The notes under the pieces: generated by a model
Database searches by the model: none
What the model was told of the DNA's origin: nothing
Seen by the model: only the letters and a program-made list of their open reading frames with translations
Part shown: piece by piece, positions 42,806 to 51,891 of the stretch
Numbering within the stretch: position 1 is the first letter of the stretch
How the letters are laid out: each line of letters opens with the position of its first letter
NCBI RefSeq assembly: GCF_021647475.1
Contig: NZ_JAKIUR010000005.1
Location: forward strand, 1 to 64,000
Reading direction: 5' to 3'
Source: Lutibacter sp.
GTDB lineage: Bacteria > Bacteroidota > Bacteroidia > Flavobacteriales > Flavobacteriaceae
DNA: 64,000 nt
Translations under genes and position numbers: made by a program

Positions 42806-43759
42806 TTACTCATATTTTAAGGTAATTTTTGTACCAAAGCTTTTGTCTTCAAGTTTCCTAGATTCTGTTATGATGCTTTTTTCACCTCCGTTTTGAACAA
42901 ATTCAAGAGCTGCTTTAATTTTAGGTTGCATACTACCTTCACTAAATTGCCCTGATTCTAAATATTTTAACGTATCGGTTTCATCTAAAAATTCAAGAAT
43001 TTCTTGATTTTCTTTTCCATAATTCATATAAACAAAAGGCACATCTGTTAGAATATAAAATTCATCTGCACCAATTTTTTGTGCTAAAACAGAAGAAGCC
43101 ATATCTTTATCTATAACTCCTTCAACGGGTTGTAACATTCCCGATTCATCTTTATAAACTGGAACTCCGCCACCGCCAACTGTAATAACAATTACACCCT
43201 CTTTTGCTAGTCGTGCAATAGAATCTCTGTTAAATATTTCTATAGGTCTTGGTGAAGCAACTACTCTACGAACCGAACCCTTTTTTTTAGGAGAATCTTT
43301 AAACAACCATCCTTTTGATTTTGTTAATTCCATAGCTTTTTCCTTAGAATATAGTTTTCCAATTCTTTTGCTTGGATTATTAATAGCAGGATCATTTTTA
43401 TCTACAAGAACTTGGGAAACTAATGTTACCACATCTCTTTTTAAACCGTGTTTTTTTAGCAGGTTTCTTAGATTTCTTTCAATCATATAGCCTATGCCTC
43501 CTTGCGAATCTGCTACACAAATATCTAAAGGCATTTGTGCTATGTTGTAAACTTGTTCTCCAGCATCATTTCTCATTACAATATTACCTACTTGAGGACC
43601 ATTTCCATGAGATAAAATAATATTATAACCTCCTTTTATCATAAAAACAATATTTTCAAGAGAATCCATAACATTGATGTCTTGTTCTTGAATAGTTCCT
43701 TTTTGATCGCTTCTAAGAATGGCATTGCCACCAAGAGCTATAACTGCAAGTTTATTCAT
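42806..43759 (-). CDS. arcC: Carbamate kinase
   Basis: 317 residues of the amino-acid-kinase fold: ALGGNAILRSDQKGT, SHGNGPQVGNIVMRN, VVASPRPIEIFNRDSIARLA, VITVGGGGVPVY, GVIDKDMASSVLAQKIGADE and FSEGSMQPKIKAALEF are all diagnostic. It makes ATP from carbamoyl phosphate and ADP in the last step of the arginine deiminase pathway. It is the first gene of the arcC-arcB unit, with a TACATTTG element upstream. Confidence 0.96.
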   Translation of the reverse strand: MNKLAVIALGGNAILRSDQKGTIQEQDINVMDSLENIVFMIKGGYNIILSHGNGPQVGNIVMRNDAGEQVYNIAQMPLDICVADSQGGIGYMIERNLRNLLKKHGLKRDVVTLVSQVLVDKNDPAINNPSKRIGKLYSKEKAMELTKSKGWLFKDSPKKKGSVRRVVASPRPIEIFNRDSIARLAKEGVIVITVGGGGVPVYKDESGMLQPVEGVIDKDMASSVLAQKIGADEFYILTDVPFVYMNYGKENQEILEFLDETDTLKYLESGQFSEGSMQPKIKAALEFVQNGGEKSIITESRKLEDKSFGTKITLKYE

Positions 43760-43780
43760 TTATTCAATAAATTTTGAACA

Positions 43781-43788
43781 CAAATGTA
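43781..43788 (-). promoter_or_regulatory. Probable -7 element of arcC-arcB
   Basis: TACATTTG on the minus strand is an exact TAnnTTTG match, 21 bp before the arcC ATG. No convincing -33 TTG is seen, which may mean an activator is needed. The rest of 43789-44023 is AT-rich with nothing else recognisable. Confidence 0.55.
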
Positions 43789-44023
43789 TACTTATTTTTT
43801 TAATTTTTTTAAATAGTAACGAATAAGTTTTAGTGCAATTTTACTTTCAATTATTTAGGTTAAAAATATTGGTTAGTTGCCTGAATTGATAGAAATTACA
43901 CTTAAAAAACAGCCAATTTAAAAGGGTTGAAAAGGCTATTATTTTTTGTTAAATTAATTTTTTTAATCTAAAATGTTTTTTGTATTCGAAAATAATATCA
44001 TTTAAATTTACTATTTTTAAAAC

Positions 44024-44449
44024 ATGCTTTCAAAAAAGACAAAATATGGATTAAAGGCGTTGAGTTATTTAGCCAATAAGGAGGATAATACTCCAATATT
44101 AATTGCTGAAATTGCCAATGCTGAAAATATTCCTCAGAAATTTTTAGAAAGTATATTATTAAGTTTAAAAAAAAGTGAGATTCTTGATTCTAAAAAAGGA
44201 AAAGGAGGAGGTTACTTTTTACAAAAAAATCCTGATAATATAAAAGTATCTGAACTAATAAGAATTTTAGAAGGTCCTATTGCAATGTTACCTTGCGTAA
44301 GTTTAAACCATTATGAACGTTGTGATGATTGTACAAGTGAAGAGGAATGTAGTTTAAATATTTTAATGGCAGAAGTTAGAGACAGTACTTTAAAAATATT
44401 AGAAAATAAAACACTTTCAGATTTTAAATGCGGCTCAAAAATACTTTAA
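44024..44449 (+). CDS. Rrf2-family transcriptional regulator, probably Fe-S or redox sensing
   Basis: 141 residues. An N-terminal winged helix (about 1-80: KYGLKALSYLA, IAEIANAENIPQKFLESILL, GKGGGYFL wing) is followed by a Cys cluster PCVSLNHYERCDDCTSEEEC with spacing C-x8-C-x2-C-x5-C. That pattern is like the cluster-binding loop of IscR/NsrR-type members but not identical. It probably regulates by Fe-S cluster status. Targets are unknown; the convergent 599-residue Cys-rich gene is a candidate neighbour, but it faces the other way. It ends inside the TIR of repeat D1. Confidence 0.88.
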   Translation: MLSKKTKYGLKALSYLANKEDNTPILIAEIANAENIPQKFLESILLSLKKSEILDSKKGKGGGYFLQKNPDNIKVSELIRILEGPIAMLPCVSLNHYERCDDCTSEEECSLNILMAEVRDSTLKILENKTLSDFKCGSKIL

Positions 44450-44590
44450 AAAAGAGGCTATTTAAAAAGTGAATTTTCAGTCAACCTGAACTTGTTTCAG
44501 GTTCTTATAATAATTGATAATCAGTAAGATAAGATTCTGAATTGAATTCAGAATGACGGTTTTTAGAACTTTTTAAATAGCCTCTTTTTT
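44448..44590. repeat. REP element family D, copy D1, acting as a two-way terminator
   Basis: A 143-bp element with a perfect 23-bp terminal inverted repeat (44448-44470 and 44568-44590; starts AAAAAAGAGGCTATTT). The interior has REP hairpins CCTGAACTTGTTTCAGG and ATTCTGAATTGAATTCAGAA. It overlaps the ends of both convergent genes, including the final codon region of the 599-residue gene, so its long stem with A/T tracts can stop transcription from both sides. Confidence 0.88.
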
Positions 44591-46388
44591 ATGCTTTAAC
44601 TAAAATGGGTATTCTTATATTAAATAAATCTTTTTTCAAAACATTTAATTCCAAAAGTAAGGTTGCTTTATTAGAGTCGAAATTTGAAAATAAATTTTGG
44701 TAATACGTAATACCATCATTCAAATTGTTTTGAAAATTTGTAAGATATTTTTCTTGTTTTATGGTAAATGAGTCCTTTGCTTCATTTACTTTATTTGAAA
44801 AATAATCAATATAAAGCGATAATTCTTTAATAAACATATGAGGTCGATTATTGGTAGCAATTACATTTACCTTTCCATAAATATGATCAATCATTTCTTT
44901 TAAAGAAATTTCTTTTGAAAAATAAGCCATATTTGGTCCAGGGCAAACAGCAACACCATTATTTTCACCTTTTTGTTGAATATTATTATTTATTAAAGCT
45001 GCATTTGCTAATCCTTCACATAAGCAAGATTTTACAGTAATACCTTGTTCATTTGTAGTATGTTCTTCGGAATTTAAGTTTTTAGATTTTAACTCATTTA
45101 ATTTTATTGTTTGATATTTTCTTGAAGCAGTACAAATTGCTTTTTCTGAATAATCAGTATTTGATGATAAAAACTTTTTAGGACAGGAACTTCCTGCTTT
45201 ATTATTAGCAATTTTATGATCTCTAATTAATTCATTAGTATTTCCTTTTAAGCTATTAAATGGCACCCCTAATGGAGAAATATCACTTAAATATAAATCT
45301 TTTTCAGTAGCTTTTTCTAATTTTTTTATGGTTGGCGAATCTACGGTTGTTGCTTCTGGAACCAATAAAAAAGGAGAACCCCAACCTACGGAATCAATGT
45401 TATAATTATTTAATAAAAATTCATGTTCTTCTGAAGTGCCAACTCCACCTTGAACAGTAATATTTAATTCTAATGGGATTTCAGGAAAATGCTTTCCTTT
45501 ATTTTTTAAAGCAGTAACTAAAATAGAATGAACTTCAGCAATTAAACTATCCTTATTGGTTTTAAATTCTTCTAAAATTGGACCCATTAAATAACCATCT
45601 GAAGCAAAAGCATGTCCGCCACAATTAAGTCCAGATTCTATTCTGTATTCAGAAACCCATAATCCTTTTTTGGCTAAAAATTTACCTTGAATAATAGCCG
45701 ATCTGTAATCACTAACTTTTAAAATTATTTTTTTGTTTAAACTATTTTCTTTGGTAGGGAAAAAATCTTGAAAATTTTCAAAATAACTATATAATCTAGG
45801 ATTCATTCCTGCTGAAAGAACAACAGATGAGTGTAAATTACTATTAGCAAAACCTCTTAAAGCTGCATGAGCATCGTTAAATTCGGTTGGTAATTTTTTA
45901 CCTTTGGAATAATTTAATTTATCAAGCTTGGTCATAATATTAACATCTATACTTCCAGGTGTTAAATTATTTTGAATCCATTTTGAGATATTTGATTTGA
46001 AATCATTAGTTTCAAAATAGGTGACAAAATCTTTTTTTACTTTTGAAAAATCAGGCAATAAGTCTAAGTATTTTTCAAATTCACTGCTTTTTTCGACAAA
46101 ACTAGTTTTTAATTCTTCAAATTTTTGCTTTACTATAGTGTCAACAGTATTTAAATATGATGTAATTCTTTTAGCTCTATAATCTTCTATTTTATTAGAA
46201 ATTGAATTAAAAGGAAGCTTAAATTTTTTAGTATAAAATTCATTCATTTTTTCAATTAAAATATCATCTACAATAGAAATTACAGAAGAAATTCCATACT
46301 TAGCTATTTTAATTGGGCTATCAATGGTAAAAGCTAAACCCATTACAGGAATATGAAACGTGTGCGGATCTTTATTTTTTTGAGGCAT
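44589..46388 (-). CDS. Uncharacterised 599-residue Cys-rich protein with nitronate-monooxygenase-like features
   Basis: I do not recognise a characterised family. The start IPVMGLAFTIDSPIKIAKYG and later GLNCGGHAFASDGYLMGP and VQGGVGTSEEHEFLLNNYNI followed by DSVGWGSPFLLVPEATTVD resemble the FMN TIM-barrel plan of nitronate monooxygenase/NPD and FabK proteins (GGH motif, GGI/V-glycine loop, GT/GS-F-E end). Between and after these lie two helical insertions (about 60-150 and 520-590). A second Cys-rich segment carries SSCPKKFL, KAICTASRK, SCLCEGLANAAL and VAVCPGPNM, which could bind an Fe-S cluster. There is no signal peptide, so it is cytoplasmic. An FMN/Fe-S oxidoreductase is my inference. 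Confidence 0.6.
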   Translation of the reverse strand: MPQKNKDPHTFHIPVMGLAFTIDSPIKIAKYGISSVISIVDDILIEKMNEFYTKKFKLPFNSISNKIEDYRAKRITSYLNTVDTIVKQKFEELKTSFVEKSSEFEKYLDLLPDFSKVKKDFVTYFETNDFKSNISKWIQNNLTPGSIDVNIMTKLDKLNYSKGKKLPTEFNDAHAALRGFANSNLHSSVVLSAGMNPRLYSYFENFQDFFPTKENSLNKKIILKVSDYRSAIIQGKFLAKKGLWVSEYRIESGLNCGGHAFASDGYLMGPILEEFKTNKDSLIAEVHSILVTALKNKGKHFPEIPLELNITVQGGVGTSEEHEFLLNNYNIDSVGWGSPFLLVPEATTVDSPTIKKLEKATEKDLYLSDISPLGVPFNSLKGNTNELIRDHKIANNKAGSSCPKKFLSSNTDYSEKAICTASRKYQTIKLNELKSKNLNSEEHTTNEQGITVKSCLCEGLANAALINNNIQQKGENNGVAVCPGPNMAYFSKEISLKEMIDHIYGKVNVIATNNRPHMFIKELSLYIDYFSNKVNEAKDSFTIKQEKYLTNFQNNLNDGITYYQNLFSNFDSNKATLLLELNVLKKDLFNIRIPILVKA

Positions 46389-46498
46389 ATTTATAAATTT
46401 AATCTAAAATAACTACAAAAATAGGTAACTTTATATTAATAATAGTGGTTGGAATCATTATTTAACAAATTAATTAACTTAAACAAAATTAAATAGTT

Positions 46499-46535
46499 CT
46501 AAAAAAAACCAGCTCAAACTTGTTGAACTGGCTTT
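46499..46535 (-). terminator. Terminator after the DUF2807 lipoprotein gene
   Basis: Read on the minus strand: CCAGTTCAA/TTTGAGCTGG stem followed by eight T, 27 bp beyond the stop of the gene at 46561. It separates that gene from the 599-residue gene downstream. Confidence 0.85.
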
Positions 46536-46560
46536 AACAATTTAAATATATAAATTGGAA

Positions 46561-47283
46561 TTAGCTTCCTGATACATTACCTCCAGAAGAGGTGTCTTTA
46601 TTAATTTCAGTAGGATTTCCTTCATAATCAACGCTGCCACCGCTACTTGCTTTTGCTGTTAATTTTCCTGAAACATTAACAGTTACGTTTGCACCACTAC
46701 TAGCTTTTGCCAACACATCCATACTCATTAATTTATTGGCATTAATAGAGCTACCACTACTTGCCTTTGCTGAAAATTTATTTGTTTTACCATATATTCG
46801 TAATGTTGATCCACTAGATGATGAACTTGAAATATCATCAGCTTTTACATGAATTTTAACTGAACTGCCACTACTTGTATTTATTTTTAAAGAAGGGATT
46901 TGCCAGGTATTTTCGGTTTTTACTGAAGATCCACTAGAGGCTTCAATACTTGAAATTTCATTTGTGGTTAAATAAACGTTTCGTGCTTTTGCTTTGTAAA
47001 CATTTTTTTTGAAATATATTTTTAACTGATTGTTTTCTACTTTAGTTATTAATAAATCCATAATGTTTTCATCGGCTTCAACTTTTAAAGTAGTTGAATT
47101 TCCTTGAGTTAGGAATAAGTTTATTCCTTGTTGAATATCAATTTCATTAAATTTTGAGCTAATATTTCGGCTTTCACTGATTACATTTCGGTTACCTTTA
47201 ATGCCCATAATGCCATCCATAAAACATGAAGTTGTAATAATTAGCACTACAAGTAAAGTTGTGATTTTAGTTATTGTTTTCAT
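46561..47283 (-). CDS. DUF2807 (head-GIN domain) lipoprotein
   Basis: 240 residues with lipobox TTSC (Cys20). The DUF2807 beta-helix begins RNISSKFNEIDIQQGINLFL, the 'head GIN' phrase. The body is a run of short repeats on the theme x-A-S-S-G-S-S, seen at least seven times (EASSGSSV, NTSSGSSV, SSSSSGSTL, KASSGSSI, KASSGANV, KASSGGSV, DTSSGGNV). These likely stack as rungs of a beta solenoid. It is exported and envelope-anchored; the function of the family is unknown. It often occurs near PspC/PadR genes in Bacteroidota, as here. Confidence 0.88.
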   Translation of the reverse strand: MKTITKITTLLVVLIITTSCFMDGIMGIKGNRNVISESRNISSKFNEIDIQQGINLFLTQGNSTTLKVEADENIMDLLITKVENNQLKIYFKKNVYKAKARNVYLTTNEISSIEASSGSSVKTENTWQIPSLKINTSSGSSVKIHVKADDISSSSSSGSTLRIYGKTNKFSAKASSGSSINANKLMSMDVLAKASSGANVTVNVSGKLTAKASSGGSVDYEGNPTEINKDTSSGGNVSGS

Positions 47284-47379
47284 TTGTTGAGTTTTTAATG
47301 ATTTAAAAGTAAATATCTTGTTGATATATTAAAATTTTATTGGATTGAATTGTTGATTAAATTTGATGAACTGTTTTTT

Positions 47380-49545
47380 TTATAGAGTGAATTTTAGTAC
47401 CATATTTCCAATAACTCCATCTAAAGGAGCATATAATTCATTGAAATTTGGGTTGTTTAGTGGTCCGTTTACAATATTTTCATATCGAGTTTGTCTAATA
47501 TCTAATATATTTTCAATATTTAAAGCAACTGTAAAATGTCCTATTGTTTTTTGTGCCGATGCACCAAGTAACCAATAATTTGGTGTTTTATTTCCATTTT
47601 CAAGATATTGGTTACCAAAATAAAATGCTTCTAAACCAGTTTTCCAACCTTCATCTTCATCTTCATAAGCAAGAGTTGATGTTATTTTATTTTGAGGTGT
47701 TAATTCTAATGGTTTGTTAAAATCATATGATTTTTTAACTTTTAAATAAGTATAATCAACATATAAAACTAATTCATCTAATCTAAGACTAATATTTGTA
47801 TTTAATCCTTTACTTAAAATATTACCGTTTGCATTTTTATAACTAACAATTTGATTTTGAAGTAAATTATTAGCTGCAATTATTGGTTTATTAATTTTCG
47901 TAATAAAAAAGGATTGATTAATACTTAAATTCAGTTCATCAAATAATAGCGTTTTATAATTAAAATCAAGATTTACACCATTAGATTTTTCTACTTGTAA
48001 ATTGTTTGGCATTTGAATGTTTTGATATCTTGTTCTTTCAGCATCATCCGTAAAAGGAGTAGGAAGTTTATACCCTAATCCTACACTAAATCGTGTAAAA
48101 AAAGTATCTGAAAAATGATACATCATAGCCAACCTAGGAAGAAAAAAACTACCGTAGGTGTAATTATAATCATAACGAATACCAGGCTCTAAAAATAATT
48201 TTTTAGAAATATGCCAATTATCTTGCGAAAATAAACCTATAGTTTGGTGTTTGTAATTTAGTAAATTGGTAGTTGGCTGACTTTGATTAAATTTATCAGA
48301 ATAATAATTTAAGCCATTAACCCATTTGTGTTTAGTTGAATTTGTGTAATAAGACAACTCGGTAAATATTGTATTTTGAATTCCATTAAAACGATTTGTA
48401 TTGGTTTTCATTTTTCGATTAAAATTACCAAAGGATGCTTTTACGGTGAAAATGTTTCCAGACTTATTTTCACTTTCAAATTTAAGAGAAGTATTTATCC
48501 TTTTAGTTTTATTTTCTTCAAAAAATAAATTATTGTTACTAGAATTATCATTTACAGTATTAAAATTTCCACCAATTCTATCTTCTATTACACTTGATAA
48601 TCCAACAAGTAGGTGATTATTTTTATTGAAATCATAAAATATTTTAGGAGAAATAACAGCTCTATTATATTTTGGTATATCTGTAAAATTATTACCGTTT
48701 ATATCTTTTGCTTTTTGTGTATTACTACTTGCTAAAAATGTAATTCCAAATTTTCCTTTTTTACCTGAATAAAAAGAGCTAATATCTTGACCCCCTTTAT
48801 GTGTTTGGTTAAATAATATTGAAAATACAGACTTTCTTTTGGGTTTTTTTGTTATTAAATTTACTATTCCAGCAATGGCATCACCTCCATAAAGTGTAGA
48901 GGCAGAACCTTTTACTATTTCAACTTGTTGTAAATCTAACGGAGGAATTTGTAATAAGCTTAATCCTGATGAAAATCCTCCATACATTGGAAAACCATCT
49001 TGTAAAAGCTGCGTGTATTTTCCTGGTAAACCTTGAATACGGAAACTTACATTACCTGAAATTGCAGAAGTATGTTGTACTTGTATTCCTGAAGTTTCTC
49101 CTAATAATTTAGAAATATTTCCAGGGTTTATTGCTGTTTCTTCTATAACTTCTTCTTGTCCTAGAACTTCAACTTTTGTAGGAATTTCTTCAATTCTATT
49201 ATTTGTTCTAGTAGAATATACAGTTATGGTTTTTAGAGTCTGATTTTGTTTAAGATATATAATAATAGGAGAACTATCTTGCAAAGGAAAATTTAATTCT
49301 TTTTCAACGGTTTGATATCCTATATAGGAGAAAAGAAAGATTTGTTTTCCATTATTAATACCTTGGATGGTTATTTCACCATCCATATTTGCACTTGAAC
49401 CTTTACTAGTTTCCTTTAGAATACAATCAGCACCAAATAAAGGTTCATTAGTTTGTTTGTCTTTTACAATTGCAGTAAATGTATTTTGTGCTTGTGAAAG
49501 GTTAATACAAAATATAAATAAGATTAATAAAAGTAATTTTTTCAT
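47380..49545 (-). CDS. TonB-dependent outer-membrane receptor
   Basis: 721 residues. Signal peptide (1-19, SQAQ), carboxypeptidase-regulatory-like domain (about 20-105: VKDKQTNEPLFGADCILKET), plug (about 120-230: FRIQGLPGKYTQLLQDGFPM, VEIVKGSASTLYGGDAIAGI) and a 22-strand barrel ending NMVLKFTL. The plug motifs and size match the FecA/CirA/BtuB siderophore-, metal- or vitamin-type receptors more than SusC. The ligand is not deducible. It is 97 bp upstream of the DUF2807 gene and may be co-transcribed with it. Repeat B3 separates it from the PspC operon. Confidence 0.93.
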   Translation of the reverse strand: MKKLLLLILFIFCINLSQAQNTFTAIVKDKQTNEPLFGADCILKETSKGSSANMDGEITIQGINNGKQIFLFSYIGYQTVEKELNFPLQDSSPIIIYLKQNQTLKTITVYSTRTNNRIEEIPTKVEVLGQEEVIEETAINPGNISKLLGETSGIQVQHTSAISGNVSFRIQGLPGKYTQLLQDGFPMYGGFSSGLSLLQIPPLDLQQVEIVKGSASTLYGGDAIAGIVNLITKKPKRKSVFSILFNQTHKGGQDISSFYSGKKGKFGITFLASSNTQKAKDINGNNFTDIPKYNRAVISPKIFYDFNKNNHLLVGLSSVIEDRIGGNFNTVNDNSSNNNLFFEENKTKRINTSLKFESENKSGNIFTVKASFGNFNRKMKTNTNRFNGIQNTIFTELSYYTNSTKHKWVNGLNYYSDKFNQSQPTTNLLNYKHQTIGLFSQDNWHISKKLFLEPGIRYDYNYTYGSFFLPRLAMMYHFSDTFFTRFSVGLGYKLPTPFTDDAERTRYQNIQMPNNLQVEKSNGVNLDFNYKTLLFDELNLSINQSFFITKINKPIIAANNLLQNQIVSYKNANGNILSKGLNTNISLRLDELVLYVDYTYLKVKKSYDFNKPLELTPQNKITSTLAYEDEDEGWKTGLEAFYFGNQYLENGNKTPNYWLLGASAQKTIGHFTVALNIENILDIRQTRYENIVNGPLNNPNFNELYAPLDGVIGNMVLKFTL

Positions 49546-49564
49546 TTGTTTTATATAAATAGTA

Positions 49565-49744
49565 TTGTATGTCCGTTTTTAATTATATAGTTAATACGTC
49601 GCCCTGAACCTGCTTGCCAGCAGGCAAGTTTATTTCAGAGTCTCGCCTTATTATGTTGATTTACAATACAAGTGTTATGAGATTCTGAAACAAGTTCAGA
49701 ATGACGTACTTTATAAATTTATGAACTTTTGCGGATATACAAAT
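49565..49744 (+). repeat. REP-type element family B, copy B3 (diverged)
   Basis: Ends TTGTATGTCCG and GCGGATATACAAA are an imperfect inverted pair. The REP hairpin CCTGAAC...TTTCAG is split by an inserted palindrome CTTGCC-AGCA-GGCAAG (49613-49628). The second hairpin is ATTCTGAAACAAGTTCAGAAT. It lies directly upstream of the TonB receptor gene, whose promoter may lie in or beyond it. Confidence 0.8.
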
Positions 49745-49785
49745 AAATTGTTTATAGGTTAATTCTTAAATTATTGTTTGGCTTT

Positions 49786-51522
49786 TTAATTTATAATTAT
49801 ACCATGTTCATCAATTTTAATATTAGCCTTTTTTGCTCCATTTTTAACTTTTATTTTAACGCCATTCTCATCAATATTTAATTTAAAATGATTTTCTTTA
49901 TTTCTATAGGATTCACTAAAAATACTAGGGTCACAGTCTAAACATTTTAAGCCATCTTCTTGCATTTTATAATAATGTTTTGGCATATCACCATCATAAA
50001 TATTTTGAATATTATCTACATCATCTAAAAAAGTACGAGTAGATTTATCTAAATATAGAATAGAATTTACGGGTAAATAAATGGTGATATCAACTTCTTG
50101 GCTTTTTAATTGATTTTCTATATCACTTAAAAAATATCCATTTAATAGTAGGTTGTTGTTGGTTAGTTCAAATTGATATTCAATACTTTCAGCAGTGTTA
50201 TTTGCGTTTAATCGATTATTTCCTTCGGAACTTTTTCTAATTTTTAAATAACCCGTATTGTTATCCGTTGGTTTTATATCTACATTAATTTTAGTGGAAT
50301 ATAATTTTTGAATGGTATTGTCATACACTATTTCGGTATCGTATCTTTTACGAAATTCTCGCTTGTTAGATAAATTTTCATCGGCAATTATTTTAACCTT
50401 TAAAGTATCTTGAGCGGTAATATTTATTTCTTTGGTAGTATTAAAAACACCGTTAGATGAGGTTTGTGTGGCAAAGTTAATAGCAGCAAAACCTAAACCT
50501 AATAAAGCAATAATCCATACACCTAATAATGATAATTTTGTAGTAGTGCTAAATGATTTTATATTATTAGAAAGTATTTTTAAACCTAGCATAAACAACA
50601 CTACAAATGGAATACCTATTGCAATAAAAATAAAAATAATTAGTAACCAAGGTGGTAAAATATGATTGTAAATAAATTCTGGATAATGAACAAATCCTTC
50701 TCTAAAACCTAATACTTCAAAGCTACCCCAAGAAAACGCCCCAAATATTAGACCTAATAAAGTTAAGACAGCAATTAGTATTAAAATTGCACCTATAAAT
50801 TTCCCTATTACTTGCAAAATAGCAAGAATTATTTTGCCTAAAGTATCAACTAAATCTTGAAATCCGGACTTTGCCTTATTTTGAAATTCGGAACTTTTAA
50901 CAGTTTCTGCAACATTATTTACTCCATCTTTTACTTTAGAGGTTACGTTACTTAATTCTTCTCTAATTTTACGTTCAATATTATCAATATTAACAGGTTC
51001 GCCTTTCATTTGAAGTTTTTCGGCAGTGGTTTCAGCTTGTGGAATTAATATCCACAATAATGGATAAACTAAAAAACCAATACCAAATCCAAATAAAAGC
51101 ACCAACCAAATAATACGCATCCAAATAACATCAATACCTACGTAATGAGCTAATCCTGAGCAAACTCCACCTAAAAATTTATCATCTCCATCTCTAAATA
51201 ATTTTTTTGTGCTGATGCTTTTCCTTGCCTTAGGTTCATCATTAAACAGTTCTTCATCTACTAAATAATCTTCAGGTTTCCCCATTATTTTAGTAATCTC
51301 ATCAATATCATTTTCATTAACTACTTGCCTGTCATTGGTAATTCTTTCAGAAAGTATTTCTCCAATTCTGTGCTCAATGTCAGTAATGATTTCATCTCTT
51401 CCTTGTGGGTCATCACTTAATGATTTTCTAATGGCATCTAAATAGCGTTTTAGTTTTTGATATGCTACTTCATCAATATGAAAAAAGATACCTCCTAAAT
51501 TTATATTTATTGTCTTGTTCAT
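49786..51522 (-). CDS. PspC-domain membrane protein with C-terminal DUF-type adhesin-like region
   Basis: 578 residues. The N-terminal soluble part (about 1-95) has MNKTININLGGIFFHIDEVA and IEHRIGEILSERI. A PspC domain follows (about 105-170: LFRDGDDKFLGGVCSGLAHY, GIDVIWMRIIWLV). There are further membrane helices at about 235-360, then an exported beta-rich tail (LYSTKINVDIKPTDNNTGYL) resembling the head-GIN domain of its neighbour. PspC senses or responds to envelope stress. The start overlaps the PadR stop by 4 bp (ATGA), so regulator and target are coupled. Confidence 0.9.
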   Translation of the reverse strand: MNKTININLGGIFFHIDEVAYQKLKRYLDAIRKSLSDDPQGRDEIITDIEHRIGEILSERITNDRQVVNENDIDEITKIMGKPEDYLVDEELFNDEPKARKSISTKKLFRDGDDKFLGGVCSGLAHYVGIDVIWMRIIWLVLLFGFGIGFLVYPLLWILIPQAETTAEKLQMKGEPVNIDNIERKIREELSNVTSKVKDGVNNVAETVKSSEFQNKAKSGFQDLVDTLGKIILAILQVIGKFIGAILILIAVLTLLGLIFGAFSWGSFEVLGFREGFVHYPEFIYNHILPPWLLIIFIFIAIGIPFVVLFMLGLKILSNNIKSFSTTTKLSLLGVWIIALLGLGFAAINFATQTSSNGVFNTTKEINITAQDTLKVKIIADENLSNKREFRKRYDTEIVYDNTIQKLYSTKINVDIKPTDNNTGYLKIRKSSEGNNRLNANNTAESIEYQFELTNNNLLLNGYFLSDIENQLKSQEVDITIYLPVNSILYLDKSTRTFLDDVDNIQNIYDGDMPKHYYKMQEDGLKCLDCDPSIFSESYRNKENHFKLNIDENGVKIKVKNGAKKANIKIDEHGIIIN

Positions 51523-51860
51523 TTTTTTGTTGATTTATGGGTAGTTACTAAATTTACGGCTGTTACTAAATCGCTCCAGGTAGTGTTTAATTCTTTTAAA
51601 AACAGTTTACCTGTTTCGGTTAAAGCGTAGTATTTACGTGGTGGACCAGAAGTAGATTCTTCCCATCGATAACTTAACAAACCTGCATTTTTTAGGCGTG
51701 TTAGTAGCGGATAAATGGTTCCTTCCACAACTATTAATTTTGCATCTTTTAATTGCGAAAGTATTTCAGAAGTGTATGCATCATCGTTTTGTAGTAACGA
51801 TAAAATGCAATACTCTAAAACGCCTTTTCGCATTTGTGCTTTTGTGTTTTCTATCTTCAT
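51519..51860 (-). CDS. PadR-family transcriptional regulator
   Basis: 113 residues. The winged helix begins KAQMRKGVLEYCILSLLQND and has EILSQLKDAKLIVVEGTIYP, LLTRLKNAGLLSYRW and ESTSGPPRKYYALTETGKLF, all typical of PadR. It normally represses its own operon and releases DNA on an envelope or small-molecule signal. It lies between the DUF4870 and PspC genes on the same strand. A palindrome at 52321-52340 over the operon promoter is a likely operator. Confidence 0.94.
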   Translation of the reverse strand: MKIENTKAQMRKGVLEYCILSLLQNDDAYTSEILSQLKDAKLIVVEGTIYPLLTRLKNAGLLSYRWEESTSGPPRKYYALTETGKLFLKELNTTWSDLVTAVNLVTTHKSTKK

Positions 51861-51891
51861 AAATGGTAATTTTTAGATTAAAAGCATTGGG

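Noticed and set aside
42349..42825. 158-codon open frame opposite arcB
   Set aside because: Antisense to well-conserved ornithine carbamoyltransferase codons; composition is that of a reversed coding strand.
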